Of a stretch of DNA of 64,000 nucleotides, positions 8,752-17,070 are shown piece after piece. A program made the translations under genes and the position numbers. This stretch comes from Streptomyces liliifuscus. Its GTDB lineage: Bacteria > Actinomycetota > Actinomycetes > Streptomycetales > Streptomycetaceae. Numbering within the stretch: the first letter of the stretch is position 1; each line of letters begins with the position of its first letter. The stretch covers positions 248,001 through 312,000 of the forward strand of contig NZ_CP066832.1 in the NCBI RefSeq assembly GCF_016598615.1, written 5' to 3'. The notes under the pieces were generated by a model, which ran no database searches, was not told where the DNA came from, and worked only from the letters and a program-made list of their open reading frames with translations.

Positions 8752-9197
8752 GCTCCGCCTGTCTCGGCTGCCGGATCCGCACGGACGAAGGACTCGCCCT
8801 CGGGCCAGATCGCGATGATCTTGTGGTGGGACAGGAACTCCTTGGCGACCGAGCCCGGCTCGGCGGTGAACAGCAGTGCGCGGCGGGCCGGGGAGAAGAA
8901 TCGCGCGCAGTCGCTGATCACTCCGTACGCGGCGATGAGCGCGCGGTAGTGCGATCGGTGACAGGCCATCACCACCTCTCCGGCAGTCGCGTCGAACAGG
9001 TCGGTGGACGCCAGGACGGGATCCGTGACGACGCGGTGCCGCAGGACACGGTGTCCCTTGGCCGTCAGGTGGAAGAGGTAGGCGGTCAGGACCGCGTTCT
9101 CGAAGCGGTCGGCCTCCTCGTCGTTGTCTCGGCCGGGCTGGGGGCGGGCAGGATCGGAAGGGGCCAGGTAGGCGACGTGCGGACTGTCGGTGGTCAT
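8748..9197 (-). CDS. Hypothetical protein (149 aa)
   Basis: Not recognised. Start ATG (MTTDSPHVAYLAP) follows GGAGG with 10-nt spacing. The middle, DRFENAVLTAYLFHLTAKGHRVL, is helical and may be a small winged-helix-like fold; ATAGEVVMACHRSHYRALIAAYGVI follows. It lies between an uncharacterised Cys protein and the zinc-finger gene in the Mom unit. Confidence 0.55.
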   Translation of the reverse strand: MTTDSPHVAYLAPSDPARPQPGRDNDEEADRFENAVLTAYLFHLTAKGHRVLRHRVVTDPVLASTDLFDATAGEVVMACHRSHYRALIAAYGVISDCARFFSPARRALLFTAEPGSVAKEFLSHHKIIAIWPEGESFVRADPAAETGGA

Positions 9198-9514
9198 GGT
9201 GTGGGCGCCTCCGGAGTCGGGTGAGGCGGCGCCGCGGCGACGGCGCGGCGCAGCATCCTGAAAAGAAGAGGGGCAGTTGGGCGGCAGGACGGTGGTGGGG
9301 CGCATCCGCCGCGGTGCTGGGGCCGCGGGGATCCCGGCACGGGCCGCGGGTGAGAAGACCTGAACTGGCCGACGCCATCGCGGTAGGGACCTGGCCGCGA
9401 GAGACGAGCGTTATCCCGGCGCCCACCTGCGGGTGGGGGGCGGGATCAGCCGCGACGGAACGTGCCCGGCCTGCCCAGGACTGGTTGAGGTCAGGCCGTA
9501 GCCGTCAGCTTCGA
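9198..9514. other. 317-bp intergenic stretch, nothing convincing
   Basis: No reading frame here has both a ribosome binding site and streptomycete-like codon use on either strand. There are G-rich runs and short inverted repeats but no clean terminator, and no copy of the two repeated control elements. Confidence 0.4.
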
Positions 9515-10201
9515 TCACCCACCGCTCGACGGCAGCGGTGCCGCCCGGTCGAGCTTCGAGTACCGCTGGCTGACCTCGCGCGCCGAGTACGTGACCGGAC
9601 GCCGGTCCTTCTCGTGGACCGTGACGACGATTCCGTCCGGAGACTCATCGAGCCCATCGACCCAGACGTACTGGAAATACCCGCCGGCGGCGCTGTAGTG
9701 CATGAGGCGGTCCCCAGGGCCGACGGGGGCCTGGACTGTGCCGCCGGTGTACCGCTTGTAGGGCACGAGGACCTGCGGGACCCCTTCCGGCGCCGCCAGG
9801 GCGCGATCGGTCAGCATGTCGGTCACGTGCTCCCTGATCAGCGCGTACAGGGCCCGGGGCGGCGGGTTCTCTGTCGCGAGTGCCACGAAGGCCAGTCGGA
9901 GCCCTTCGTCGTCTAGGGCAGGCGGGCATGCGCGGGTATCGGCGAGGGCGAGGACGTCTTCGGCGTACCGATGGGCGATGCGTCCGCGGTGCAGCTGTGC
10001 GGTGGCGGTGGAGTTCGCGGCGACGCACTCAGGACAGGTCAGGGGAGCGTCGGTGACGCGCGCCGGGTCGAGCTTCTCGTAGTGGTGGACGACGGCGTAC
10101 CGGCCCGCGTCGCAGGCCACGTCAATCATGAAGCCGGTGTGGCTGTTGAGCAGGCCCTCGTGAACGGCGCCGTCGTGGCCGATGAGGTTCTTGTGGTCCA
10201 T
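9515..10201 (-). CDS. Hypothetical Cys-containing protein (228 aa)
   Basis: Not recognised. The N-terminal third holds CDAGRYAVVHHY and, about 30 residues on, LTCPECVAANS, a possible zinc ribbon. A helical middle follows (LYALIREHVTDML). The C-terminus GPGDRLMHYSAAGGYFQYVWVDG is beta-rich. A GAGACGAG ribosome site precedes the ATG. Third gene of the unit from promoter copy 4. Confidence 0.6.
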   Translation of the reverse strand: MDHKNLIGHDGAVHEGLLNSHTGFMIDVACDAGRYAVVHHYEKLDPARVTDAPLTCPECVAANSTATAQLHRGRIAHRYAEDVLALADTRACPPALDDEGLRLAFVALATENPPPRALYALIREHVTDMLTDRALAAPEGVPQVLVPYKRYTGGTVQAPVGPGDRLMHYSAAGGYFQYVWVDGLDESPDGIVVTVHEKDRRPVTYSAREVSQRYSKLDRAAPLPSSGG

Positions 10202-10207
10202 CTCGTC

Positions 10208-10333
10208 TCAACCGCCCCCAGGGGCGGCGTCCTCGCCTTCGGTGGGTACGTCGGTGGTTGGCTGGACGACTTGTGCTCCGGCGGCACGGGCGCGGTGCGC
10301 GCTGTGGCCCCGCGCCCGTGCCGTCCGGCTCAT
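10208..10333 (-). CDS. Possible 41-aa coupled small protein
   Basis: An ATGA overlap with the stop of the preceding gene opens a 41-codon frame (MSRTARARGHSAHRARAAGAQ...) that fills the gap before the next start. It is Arg/Ala-rich at the N-terminus and acidic at the end. The arrangement fits a translationally coupled small gene, but the sequence is low complexity and could be leader only. Confidence 0.35.
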   Translation of the reverse strand: MSRTARARGHSAHRARAAGAQVVQPTTDVPTEGEDAAPGGG

Positions 10334-10941
10334 TCGCTCAGGTAGAAGGTCACGCCACGGCACACGAAGCGGATCGGCCCCGTCGCGTTGATGGCCAGCT
10401 GGTACGCCTCCTCCTCGGAGACCGAGCCCGGCTCCGTCACGATCTCGTCGAACCGGGTCTGGCCCTGGAGGTAGCGGATCACCTCGTACTTGGCCTCCGG
10501 CCCGTCGAGCGGGAACGTCGACCCGCGCGGGGGGTGGTAATCGGTCAGGCCGCGCCCGATCCATCCGGCCGAGAGCCGGACCGGCGCGGGGAAGGGAACG
10601 CGGTGCGCGAGGTGCCGGGCGACGGCCTCGTGGGCGCGCTGGTCCCACATCCCGTTCCAGACGTCGCTCGCGTTCTGTGCCTCCTCGTCGTACGCGGCCA
10701 GAGCCCGGCGCATGTTGAGGTACTCGTTGCCCTCCCGGAAGTGCCGGGACGTGGCCCAGTTGCCGTCCGCGTCGAAGCCGTCGTCCATCGACTGCCCGTC
10801 GTGCTGGCGGCCGACCATCCAGTGCCCCGTGGACTCCTCCACGCCGAGCCACACGCCCTCGAAGGAGCCGCGCCACGCCCGCCGCGCCTGGTGGACCACG
10901 GTCCAACCCTGGTGCTGTCCACCGGTCTTGATGCGCATGCG
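10330..10941 (-). CDS. Hypothetical protein (203 aa)
   Basis: Not recognised. The N-terminal part (GWTVVHQARRAWRGSFEGVWLGVEESTGHWMVGR) is Trp-rich and beta-like. An EALARY-type helix and a C-terminal domain ending IRFVCRGVTFYLSE follow. Start ATG sits 7 nt behind AGGAG. It is the first gene after promoter copy 4, heading the unit that includes the Mom-like gene. Confidence 0.6.
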   Translation of the reverse strand, partial: RMRIKTGGQHQGWTVVHQARRAWRGSFEGVWLGVEESTGHWMVGRQHDGQSMDDGFDADGNWATSRHFREGNEYLNMRRALAAYDEEAQNASDVWNGMWDQRAHEAVARHLAHRVPFPAPVRLSAGWIGRGLTDYHPPRGSTFPLDGPEAKYEVIRYLQGQTRFDEIVTEPGSVSEEEAYQLAINATGPIRFVCRGVTFYLSE

Positions 10942-11019
10942 TGTCTCCTGGGCCTGTCTCGTCGGAAGGGGAGGGCGCGGGGCGCTCAAGCCGGGGGGCG
11001 AGCACCACCAACGAGAACC

Positions 11020-11048
11020 ACAGTACACATGGAAATACTAATAAGCAA
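11020..11048 (-). promoter_or_regulatory. Repeated accessory-region promoter, copy 4
   Basis: Minus strand TTGCTT-N17-TACTGT. It drives the seven-gene unit that ends with the DUF6884 and Mom-like genes. Confidence 0.8.
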
Positions 11049-11099
11049 CATTGCTTGTGTTCGTCTGAGCGATCCGCGCCCGCGGGAACCCGGAGTCCG

Positions 11100-12095
11100 T
11101 CAGGACAGGGACCAAGAACTCCCCTTCTCCGCAGCACCCCTGGTGGCCGGCCGCAGGGCGGGATAGGCGCCGGCCAGGACGTCCTCGGCGAGGAGGACGG
11201 GCGGGCGCGAGTAGACGAGAGACTCCTCGCCGTCGCCGGACTGCACGACAGCCAGATCCGCATGCCTGTCCGCGACTTGGTGCAGGGCACGGCGGAGGTC
11301 GGCGGTACCGGTGAGAAGGAGCCGGCCGGGCCCCAGGGGGTCGGAGGCAAGCCGCGCCAGGCTGATAGAGCCGGCCGCGGGGCTGGCGGTCCGGGCCGCG
11401 AAGTCCAGGCTCGCGTACGCCTGGACGGGCGCGGGGCAGTGGCGGCCGGCCATGCGGCGCAGGGCGACGAGGTGGCTGCGGTCGGCTGTGCGGTCGGCGG
11501 GCGGCTCGGGGTCGAGCAGGTGGAGGGTGCGGAACGGGTTGGAGAGCTCGTCCTCGATGTTCGCGGCGGTGGGGGCGCCGGGCGCATACATGCTCACCAG
11601 GCAGGCGATGTCCGACGCGAGTACCGACGCGGCCGGGGTCCTGTGGCCGGCCGCGCCGGCGGCGGCCGCCAAGCGCCCCTGCAGCTCCGCGCGGCTGGAC
11701 CGGCTGAACGGGGAGTACCCGAAGAGATACCGCCAGGTGGGCACGTGACACGGCTCGGAGCTCACCAACCACCAGTGCAACAGCCAGAGACTGGCGTCGA
11801 GTTCGAGGTAGGGGTCGGCCCCGGTTTCCTCGTCCAGGAGCCAGTGGGCGCGGTTCGTCGGCACCAGGTCCTGGCCGTTGCGGGCGGCCAAGCCGAAGGC
11901 CTGGGACCAAAAGGCCATGGACGGGACCATGCTCTTGCCGACGCCCAGCACGACGGTCGCGTCGGGGCGGCGTAGGGCGGTCGGGTCCTGGCGCAGGGCG
12001 TCGTAGACCTTGCGGAGCCACCCGTAGCGCGGTGGGTAGCCACGATGCCGGCCGAAGCCGGGCAGGCAGCCGGTCAGGGGAGTGCGGTTCGACAC
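11100..12095 (-). CDS. DUF4007 family protein
   Basis: 331 aa. The start GFGRHRGYPPRYGWLRKVYDAL, then VVLGVGKSMVPSMAFWSQAFGL and PTNRAHWLLDEETGADPYLE with LWLLHWWLVS match DUF4007. The GVGKSM segment is the best conserved part of the family. Family members are often found beside PAPS-reductase-like or other DNA-modification genes. Here a PP-loop protein of that kind lies about 7 kb away in another unit under the same promoter type. Last gene of the unit from promoter copy 5. Confidence 0.75.
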   Translation of the reverse strand: MSNRTPLTGCLPGFGRHRGYPPRYGWLRKVYDALRQDPTALRRPDATVVLGVGKSMVPSMAFWSQAFGLAARNGQDLVPTNRAHWLLDEETGADPYLELDASLWLLHWWLVSSEPCHVPTWRYLFGYSPFSRSSRAELQGRLAAAAGAAGHRTPAASVLASDIACLVSMYAPGAPTAANIEDELSNPFRTLHLLDPEPPADRTADRSHLVALRRMAGRHCPAPVQAYASLDFAARTASPAAGSISLARLASDPLGPGRLLLTGTADLRRALHQVADRHADLAVVQSGDGEESLVYSRPPVLLAEDVLAGAYPALRPATRGAAEKGSSWSLS

Positions 12096-12108
12096 AATGG
12101 TCCTTTGC

Positions 12109-12462
12109 TCAGTCGAGTGAGAGGGGGCTGCGGTCGGAAAGGGTGAGCCGGGCGACGAGACGTGCGAGGGAGTGCGCCCAGTCGGCCGGGGTGTCTGGAA
12201 CGAGGATGTCCTCGCTCCAGACGGTGCCGTCGCCGATAAGCGGCCGGCTGGTCAGCCGAACCTGGCTCGGACCGGCCGCGGCGCGGGAGAGGTCGAGTTC
12301 GTAGGACCGGGTTTCGGTGTCGATGTACCAGGACAACAGTCCCTCGGCGTCGGGACATCCGCAGGTCAGCACATACACGCTGGTACGGCTGGGTGCGGGC
12401 ATGACGGCGCGCAGCGCCCGGGCTACGGCCTGGCTGTCGCTGTGGTCGTGGGCTTGTGCCAC
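12109..12462 (-). CDS. Hypothetical protein (117 aa)
   Basis: Not recognised. It contains YVLTCGCPDAEGLLSWYIDTETRSYELDLS, a beta-rich core with one CxC pair, and ends in a helical TPADWAHSLARLVARLTL. It lies between the methylase-like gene and the DUF4007 gene and is co-transcribed with both. Confidence 0.55.
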   Translation of the reverse strand: MAQAHDHSDSQAVARALRAVMPAPSRTSVYVLTCGCPDAEGLLSWYIDTETRSYELDLSRAAAGPSQVRLTSRPLIGDGTVWSEDILVPDTPADWAHSLARLVARLTLSDRSPLSLD

Positions 12463-12511
12463 GGTTCCTCCTTCGGGCCCGGCCCACGAGGCGTGGGCCG
12501 GGGCGGGGCAG

Positions 12512-13531
12512 CTACCTGCTGGTCGTGAGGGCGTCCAGCAGTTGTTCGGTGGTGCGAGTGGCGATGGCGAAGCCGATCAGTTTCATGACGTCGTCGCGGT
12601 GGCGCGCCATGTCACGCTGCCGGGCAAGGGTTTCCTCGGCCAGGTCGGGCTGTGCGAGGACGTCTCCGCATCCGACGACTGCGCGGGGGCCCAGTTCCCA
12701 GACGAGGGTGTTGACGGCGGCTCCAGCGGCGGCCAGGGGGTCGAGTTCGAGCATGACCCAGCCGCGCTCTGCCGGGTCCTCGCCGTCGCGGCGCAGGTCC
12801 TGCGCCGCGGAGCGGAAGAGCCCTCCGGTTCCGGCGGCCGGCTCGAGCGCCCACTCACCGCGGTGGTGGGGTCGCTTTCCTGTGCCGCCTTCGTCGGCCA
12901 GCATCGCGGCGATCAGATCGCTGATGTCGGGCGGAGTGTGGTACTCGCCGAGGCTGCGCCGGGAGTGATGGTGGCGTAGGGCTGTGATGACCCAGGACAT
13001 CAGGTCGATCCGGGACCGCTCGGCGGGGTCGGTGTCTCCCGTGTGCCGGAGGACTCCATGGCGCAGCGCGGCAAGGGCCACAGCACGCACGCCCGCGAGG
13101 TGGGTGTCGTGCAGGTCCTCCCTGGTCCAGTCGAACAGCGGGCGGGCGGTGGCCCAAAGGTCGGGGCGGAGGCCGTAGTAGTAGTTGGCGCTATCGGCCA
13201 GGCCGCGGACCAGGACGCGCGGGGGTTGCGCGGCGATGTACGCGGCGATCGTGTCGGCGGCCGCCGCACCGGGGGACTTCTGGGGCCACAGGGCGAGGGC
13301 CGCGACGACCCCTGCGGGGATGTCGAGGCGGCTGCCGCCGGCGGCGTGCCAGGCTTCGGCGACCGCTTCGCCGAGGACGGAGCCAGCGCTACGGCTGACG
13401 GTGATCGCAGGACAGTCGGTCGTACCGGCGTGCCGGGCGCAGCTCGGGTCGGTGCAGTTCCGAGCCCTGTGGGTGAGCACCTGGTCAACGGCCTCGGTCA
13501 CGAGGGCGGCGGTGGAATCAGCAGCGGGCAT
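12512..13531 (-). CDS. Second N6-adenine methyltransferase-like protein lacking NPPY
   Basis: 339 aa. An N-terminal Cys cluster (CTDPSCARHAGTTDC, 26-40) may bind zinc. GEYHTP (195-200), LEPAAGTGG (229-237) and ELDPLAAAGAAVN (262-274) are SAM-methylase motifs. After CGDVL (288-292) the expected NPPY is replaced by AQPDLAEETLARQRDM and a helical tail. The same defect and layout occur in the protein at 4074-4979, so the loss is not a one-off mutation but probably a feature of the family. It may bind SAM, DNA or the active methylase as a partner. Confidence 0.75.
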   Translation of the reverse strand: MPAADSTAALVTEAVDQVLTHRARNCTDPSCARHAGTTDCPAITVSRSAGSVLGEAVAEAWHAAGGSRLDIPAGVVAALALWPQKSPGAAAADTIAAYIAAQPPRVLVRGLADSANYYYGLRPDLWATARPLFDWTREDLHDTHLAGVRAVALAALRHGVLRHTGDTDPAERSRIDLMSWVITALRHHHSRRSLGEYHTPPDISDLIAAMLADEGGTGKRPHHRGEWALEPAAGTGGLFRSAAQDLRRDGEDPAERGWVMLELDPLAAAGAAVNTLVWELGPRAVVGCGDVLAQPDLAEETLARQRDMARHRDDVMKLIGFAIATRTTEQLLDALTTSR

Positions 13532-13675
13532 GAGGGTTCCAGGGCATGGGGTGGGTGGTGTGTTGTGGTCAGGAACAGGAAGCCGGTGCCGGGGCCGCGA
13601 GCGGGAAGGCGTCGTCCGCAGCCCCGGACCTGCACGTTGTGGTGATGGATGGCGTAGGGGCGTCAGCCGGCTCGT

Positions 13676-14041
13676 TCAGAGGACTCCGCGGCGGGCCAGC
13701 TCGGGCTCGCACAGGGAGCACGTCCCGCACGGCGCGCGCTCGGCGCATCCCGGCTGCGGGAGGGCGTCGCCCTTGTCGTCCCCGCGACGGACGAACTTGG
13801 GCCACTCGCGCTCGTACAGGAACTCCCCGGCCCACTCCCGGGACTGGAACCCGGGGATGCGCGAAGCGTTGTTGGCCGTGTCCGGCTGGGCGACCCACGT
13901 GGTGGTGCCGTCCGGGAGGGCGTGTTCCCACACGTACCCGTACGCGGTGGTGCGGTCGGCCTTGCTCACCACGAGGAACCCGCGGGTGTAGTCGTTGTGG
14001 GCGGCCTGGAAGTCGATGTGCTGGGCGAGGCCGGGCAGCAT
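13676..14041 (-). CDS. Hypothetical protein with C-terminal Cys cluster (121 aa)
   Basis: Not recognised. An N-terminal beta-rich part (HNDYTRGFLVVSKADRTTAYGYVWEHALPDG) is followed by CAERAPCGTCSLCEPE, four Cys in a tight cluster that looks like a zinc or iron-sulfur site. GGAG precedes the ATG. It belongs to the unit from promoter copy 5. Confidence 0.55.
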   Translation of the reverse strand: MLPGLAQHIDFQAAHNDYTRGFLVVSKADRTTAYGYVWEHALPDGTTTWVAQPDTANNASRIPGFQSREWAGEFLYEREWPKFVRRGDDKGDALPQPGCAERAPCGTCSLCEPELARRGVL

Positions 14042-14175
14042 GATCACGTCTCCGTGGTGAGGCGGGTGCGGGTGGTGGAGAGGGATCCTGACCACGAGCC
14101 CGGGGCCCGCCGCCTCTTGGCGTACGGGACCGCGTGGGTTCCGGCGGAAGGGCCCCGGGCGCGTGGTCGGAAAGA

Positions 14176-14478
14176 TCAGGTGTTCCGCGGTGCGGCGGAG
14201 GCCGCGGCGTACTTCACGCACGCGGGCATGGACTCGCGCAGATCTGGGCCGCGCAGTCCGCGGCTTCCGCGAGGCAGAAGCCCGCACTTGAGACGCTCTC
14301 GACCGTCACCGAACCGCTTCAACACGGTGTTGGCGCAGCCTCCGCAGACGGCGGGCGGGTTGTCGAGATCGGCGCCGAGGAGCGGCACCCGAGTCGCGGG
14401 GTGTTCCCCGCGGTCGAGGTGCATGCGTATCGAGCCGCGGCCCGATCGAGCTGGGGCGGGGATCAGGGGCGTGGTCAT
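14176..14478 (-). CDS. Small Cys-rich protein (100 aa)
   Basis: CGGCANTVL, then ERLKCGLLPRG, then RGPDLRESMPACVKY form a C-x2-C...C...C arrangement like small zinc proteins found on actinobacterial plasmids and phages. The start MTTPLIPAP follows GGAAGGACC. Function unknown; a DNA- or RNA-binding role would fit. Confidence 0.55.
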   Translation of the reverse strand: MTTPLIPAPARSGRGSIRMHLDRGEHPATRVPLLGADLDNPPAVCGGCANTVLKRFGDGRERLKCGLLPRGSRGLRGPDLRESMPACVKYAAASAAPRNT

Positions 14479-14538
14479 GGTCAAGGTCCTTCCAGGTGGG
14501 ATCGTTCGTGGGGGCGGCGGCACCGGGGCAGGGTTCGG

Positions 14539-15006
14539 CTACTTGGCCTTGCGCTGGTCGACCCGGTGGGCCTGCGATGCCGCGCGCATGACCTCGTCGA
14601 AGTCGAAGCCGAGGTTCTGGGCGTAGGCGCGCAGTTCGTTGAGCAGCACGTGCAGCGCCTTCGAGAAGGTGGGGTAGGGGTCCTCTGCCATGTGCACGCG
14701 GAGGGCGGCAGCGGCGTCGCTGGCGTGCACGTACACGTCGAAGAGGTGGTCTGCGGCGGCCGAATCGTCCGTGTTGTGGATCGGCGCGACGGACGGGTCG
14801 AGGTTCGGCATGGCGGCCAGGGGCCGTTCGTCCAGTCGCGCCTTCGCGTCGCCGTCGAGGCAGCGTTCGATGTCGGCGCGCATGTGACTGGCCAGGTGCA
14901 TCAAGTCGGTGGTGACGTCCACCAGGGTCAGCCAGACGTCGGCCCATCCCCTCCGGTAGGCGAGAAGGGCGGCGTCTACCTCTGCCTTGTGGGCGACAGC
15001 AAGCAT
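14539..15006 (-). CDS. Hypothetical helical protein (155 aa)
   Basis: Mostly helical. LAVAHKAEVDAALLAYRRGWADVW opens the chain and LRAYAQNLGFDFDEVMRAASQAHRV closes it; the DFDEVM segment loosely recalls MazG-type nucleotide pyrophosphatases, but the required Glu pairs are not evident. The start follows CTGGAGTC. It is the first gene after promoter copy 5. Confidence 0.55.
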   Translation of the reverse strand: MLAVAHKAEVDAALLAYRRGWADVWLTLVDVTTDLMHLASHMRADIERCLDGDAKARLDERPLAAMPNLDPSVAPIHNTDDSAAADHLFDVYVHASDAAAALRVHMAEDPYPTFSKALHVLLNELRAYAQNLGFDFDEVMRAASQAHRVDQRKAK

Positions 15007-15074
15007 GGGAGGACTCCAGAGCAGTAAAGGGGCTTCGTGCGGCGTGGACTTGGAGGTCCGCCAGCGATGCAATC

Positions 15075-15103
15075 AATCTACATACTGAAAGCCGAATACG
15101 CAA
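15075..15103 (-). promoter_or_regulatory. Repeated accessory-region promoter, copy 5
   Basis: Minus strand TTGCGT-N17-TAGATT. It precedes a six-gene unit running to the DUF4007 gene. Confidence 0.75.
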
Positions 15104-15128
15104 CATCGCAGGTGGTTGTGAACGCTTT

Positions 15129-15153
15129 CCGGCTCGCCCTCGGGGCGAGCCGG
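15129..15153 (-). terminator. Stem-loop terminator
   Basis: CCGGCTCGCCC and GGGCGAGCCGG form an 11-bp stem with a 3-nt loop, downstream of the small membrane protein and before promoter copy 5. There is no real T-tract, as is common in streptomycetes. Confidence 0.55.
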
Positions 15154-15223
15154 GCGATCACGTATCCGGGCCCACCATCCGAGCTCTCGGGTAACGGCGC
15201 ACCGGCCGCCTCGCTGGAGCCTT

Positions 15224-15457
15224 CTACTTGCCGGCGCCCCTGCGCGCCCGCTGCTGGGCCGGCAGCTGCCGGCGGGGCATCGTGCCGACGAAGACCAGGA
15301 GCGCCGTCAGTGCCACCCCGGCCGCAATGACCGCGCCGACAAGACTGGCGGGCTCCAGTACCCACACGCTGACCAGGGCGACGACTGCGCTCGGCGCGCC
15401 CCATCGCAGCGCCCATCGGACCCACGGGCTCGGGCTCTTGCCGTCGACAACCGGCAT
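15224..15457 (-). CDS. Small two-helix membrane protein (77 aa)
   Basis: A strong AAGGAGGAACTG site precedes MPVVDGKSPSPWVRWALRW. Two hydrophobic segments (about 22-38 and 40-59: VVALVSVWVL and GAVIAAGVALTALLVFVG) are followed by a basic Arg/Gln tail, so the C-terminus is probably cytoplasmic. It is the last gene of the three-gene unit from promoter copy 6. Function unknown. Confidence 0.6.
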   Translation of the reverse strand: MPVVDGKSPSPWVRWALRWGAPSAVVALVSVWVLEPASLVGAVIAAGVALTALLVFVGTMPRRQLPAQQRARRGAGK

Positions 15458-15549
15458 CAGTTCCTCCTTGGTTCTGGATGTCGGCTGATACCTGCATCCG
15501 TGGGTGAGTTCTGTCGCCCGGGAGGCCAGACCCCCGGGCTGTGATCGGC

Positions 15550-16224
15550 TCAGGCGCGGAATTGCTCCCCGTCGAAGTACGCGCCACGCTGCATCCGGGT
15601 GTTGGGAAGGATGCCCGAAACGACCGGGGAGGTAAGGCCCGGGACGTCGACGAAGGTCGTGTATCGGTCCAGAAGCCGGGCGGCCACCCGGGTATCGCCC
15701 CATCGGTGCCCGACCGCGTTCCGGGGGCCGAGGGCCACGTTCAGGCCGTCCATGATGGAGAAGCCGAGACCTTCGTAGTAACTCTCCAGCTCCGGGAAGC
15801 AGTTGAGGGTCAGCAGTCCATAACCGGCGCGCGTGAAGCGGCGTACGGAATGCCGAATGAGTTCGGCCCCGATGCCTCGCCCGCGCTGCCCGGGATCCAC
15901 CGCAACCGCGGTGACGATCGCGGTCCGTTCCGCCAGAAGGTGCGCCAGCGGCACGTCGATGCCGGGATGGTCGAAGAGCCACAGCGGAACGCCTCCGATG
16001 AGGACGCCGAGCGTCTCGCCTTCATCGTTTTCGGCCACGATCATCAGGGCCCGGAAGTGGGAGAGCGGCTCTTCCTGCGGCAGGGACAGGTTCGGCCGTA
16101 CGTCCTCGAACGCGTCGGGATCGTCGGGGTTCACGTCGGCGAGGAGCCGCATGACGGCGTCCGCGTCGGTGGGCGCCGCGTCGCGGAGGGTGATGCCGGG
16201 CAGGCGTGTGCGGGTGCTACGCAT
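15550..16224 (-). CDS. GNAT-family N-acetyltransferase
   Basis: 224 aa. The fold is clear from ITLRDAAPTDADAVMRLL at the start, AIVTAVAVDPGQRGRGIGAELI (acetyl-CoA pyrophosphate loop RGRGIG) and GLLTLNCFPELESYYEGLGF near the middle. A GVLIGGVPLWLFDHPGIDVPL insertion precedes the cofactor loop. The substrate is unknown. Given the neighbours it could modify a protein or a small molecule. Confidence 0.8.
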   Translation of the reverse strand: MRSTRTRLPGITLRDAAPTDADAVMRLLADVNPDDPDAFEDVRPNLSLPQEEPLSHFRALMIVAENDEGETLGVLIGGVPLWLFDHPGIDVPLAHLLAERTAIVTAVAVDPGQRGRGIGAELIRHSVRRFTRAGYGLLTLNCFPELESYYEGLGFSIMDGLNVALGPRNAVGHRWGDTRVAARLLDRYTTFVDVPGLTSPVVSGILPNTRMQRGAYFDGEQFRA

Positions 16225-16380
16225 AGGGACTCCTGGGGCGGTATGAGGCGCGGTGCGTCGCCTCTGGGGTTGGCGGAAGGGAGGGCTGCCGGAGGGGCCT
16301 CAACGGCGGTTCGGGCTCTGAGGCCGGGCCGACCGGAGCTGAGAGCTGCCCGGGCGGCCCGGAGCGCTGTGCGAGGGACG

Positions 16381-16938
16381 TCAGTAGATGTGGCGGCCGT
16401 CAGGGACTGTCCGGCCGATCAGGCGCCAGGGCGGGCCGTCGTTCAGGACGCCCATCGGGCACCGATCCGGCTGGTGCGTCGACAGGTCGGCCTCGATGGC
16501 CGTGTACCAGTGCTGGGTGAGCGGGCACCGCGTTCCTCGTGCGCAACCCGGCCGCTCCGCGACGAAAACGTGGTAGACGTCCGTCGAAGTGGGGAGGGAC
16601 CGGCGGAACGCGCCCGAGATGCGCTTGCCGTAAGCCGACGGGCTCTCGCTCCGGTACCGCCCCCATACCTGGATGCCGTAGACGAACTGCGTCTGGCCGC
16701 CGCGGTCGAGCCGCCAGCGCAGCACGGAGCCGTAGCGCGGGTTGTCGGGCCTGGACTCGTCCGCGCCCGCGGGCACCGCTCCGGTCATGTCGAGGACGGT
16801 CTGGCCGGTCCCGGTGAACGCCTGGGGTACGGCCAGCGCCCAGTACGAGGAGGCGTGCTTTCCCCACGGATGCAGCCTCCGCCGCCGGTACTGCGTCCCG
16901 GCCTTGCGGCGCTTTATGAGCGGCTTGTTCCGCTTCAT
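16381..16938 (-). CDS. Hypothetical basic protein (185 aa)
   Basis: The N-terminus MKRNKPLIKRRKAGTQYRRRR is strongly basic and could bind nucleic acid. The body has Trp/Tyr-rich beta strands (LRWRLDRGGQTQFVYGIQVWGRY) and Cys residues in GCARGTRCPLTQHWY and QPDRCPMGVL. Not recognised. First gene after promoter copy 6. Confidence 0.55.
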   Translation of the reverse strand: MKRNKPLIKRRKAGTQYRRRRLHPWGKHASSYWALAVPQAFTGTGQTVLDMTGAVPAGADESRPDNPRYGSVLRWRLDRGGQTQFVYGIQVWGRYRSESPSAYGKRISGAFRRSLPTSTDVYHVFVAERPGCARGTRCPLTQHWYTAIEADLSTHQPDRCPMGVLNDGPPWRLIGRTVPDGRHIY

Positions 16939-17037
16939 CTGTATCAGTCCCCCGGATGTGCTGAGACGGGCGCGACGCCCGGAGCGGCGCTCGTCAAGTG
17001 GGTTGGTGTGGCGGGGCGTTGGCCCGAACTGAGAGTG

Positions 17038-17066
17038 ACAATACACAGTGAAACGCGAATACGCAA
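17038..17066 (-). promoter_or_regulatory. Repeated accessory-region promoter, copy 6
   Basis: Minus strand TTGCGT-N17-TATTGT, the copy closest to a consensus -10. Its -35 starts 4 bp after the stop codon of the adenine methylase gene, so units are packed end to end. Confidence 0.8.
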
Positions 17067-17070
17067 CATC

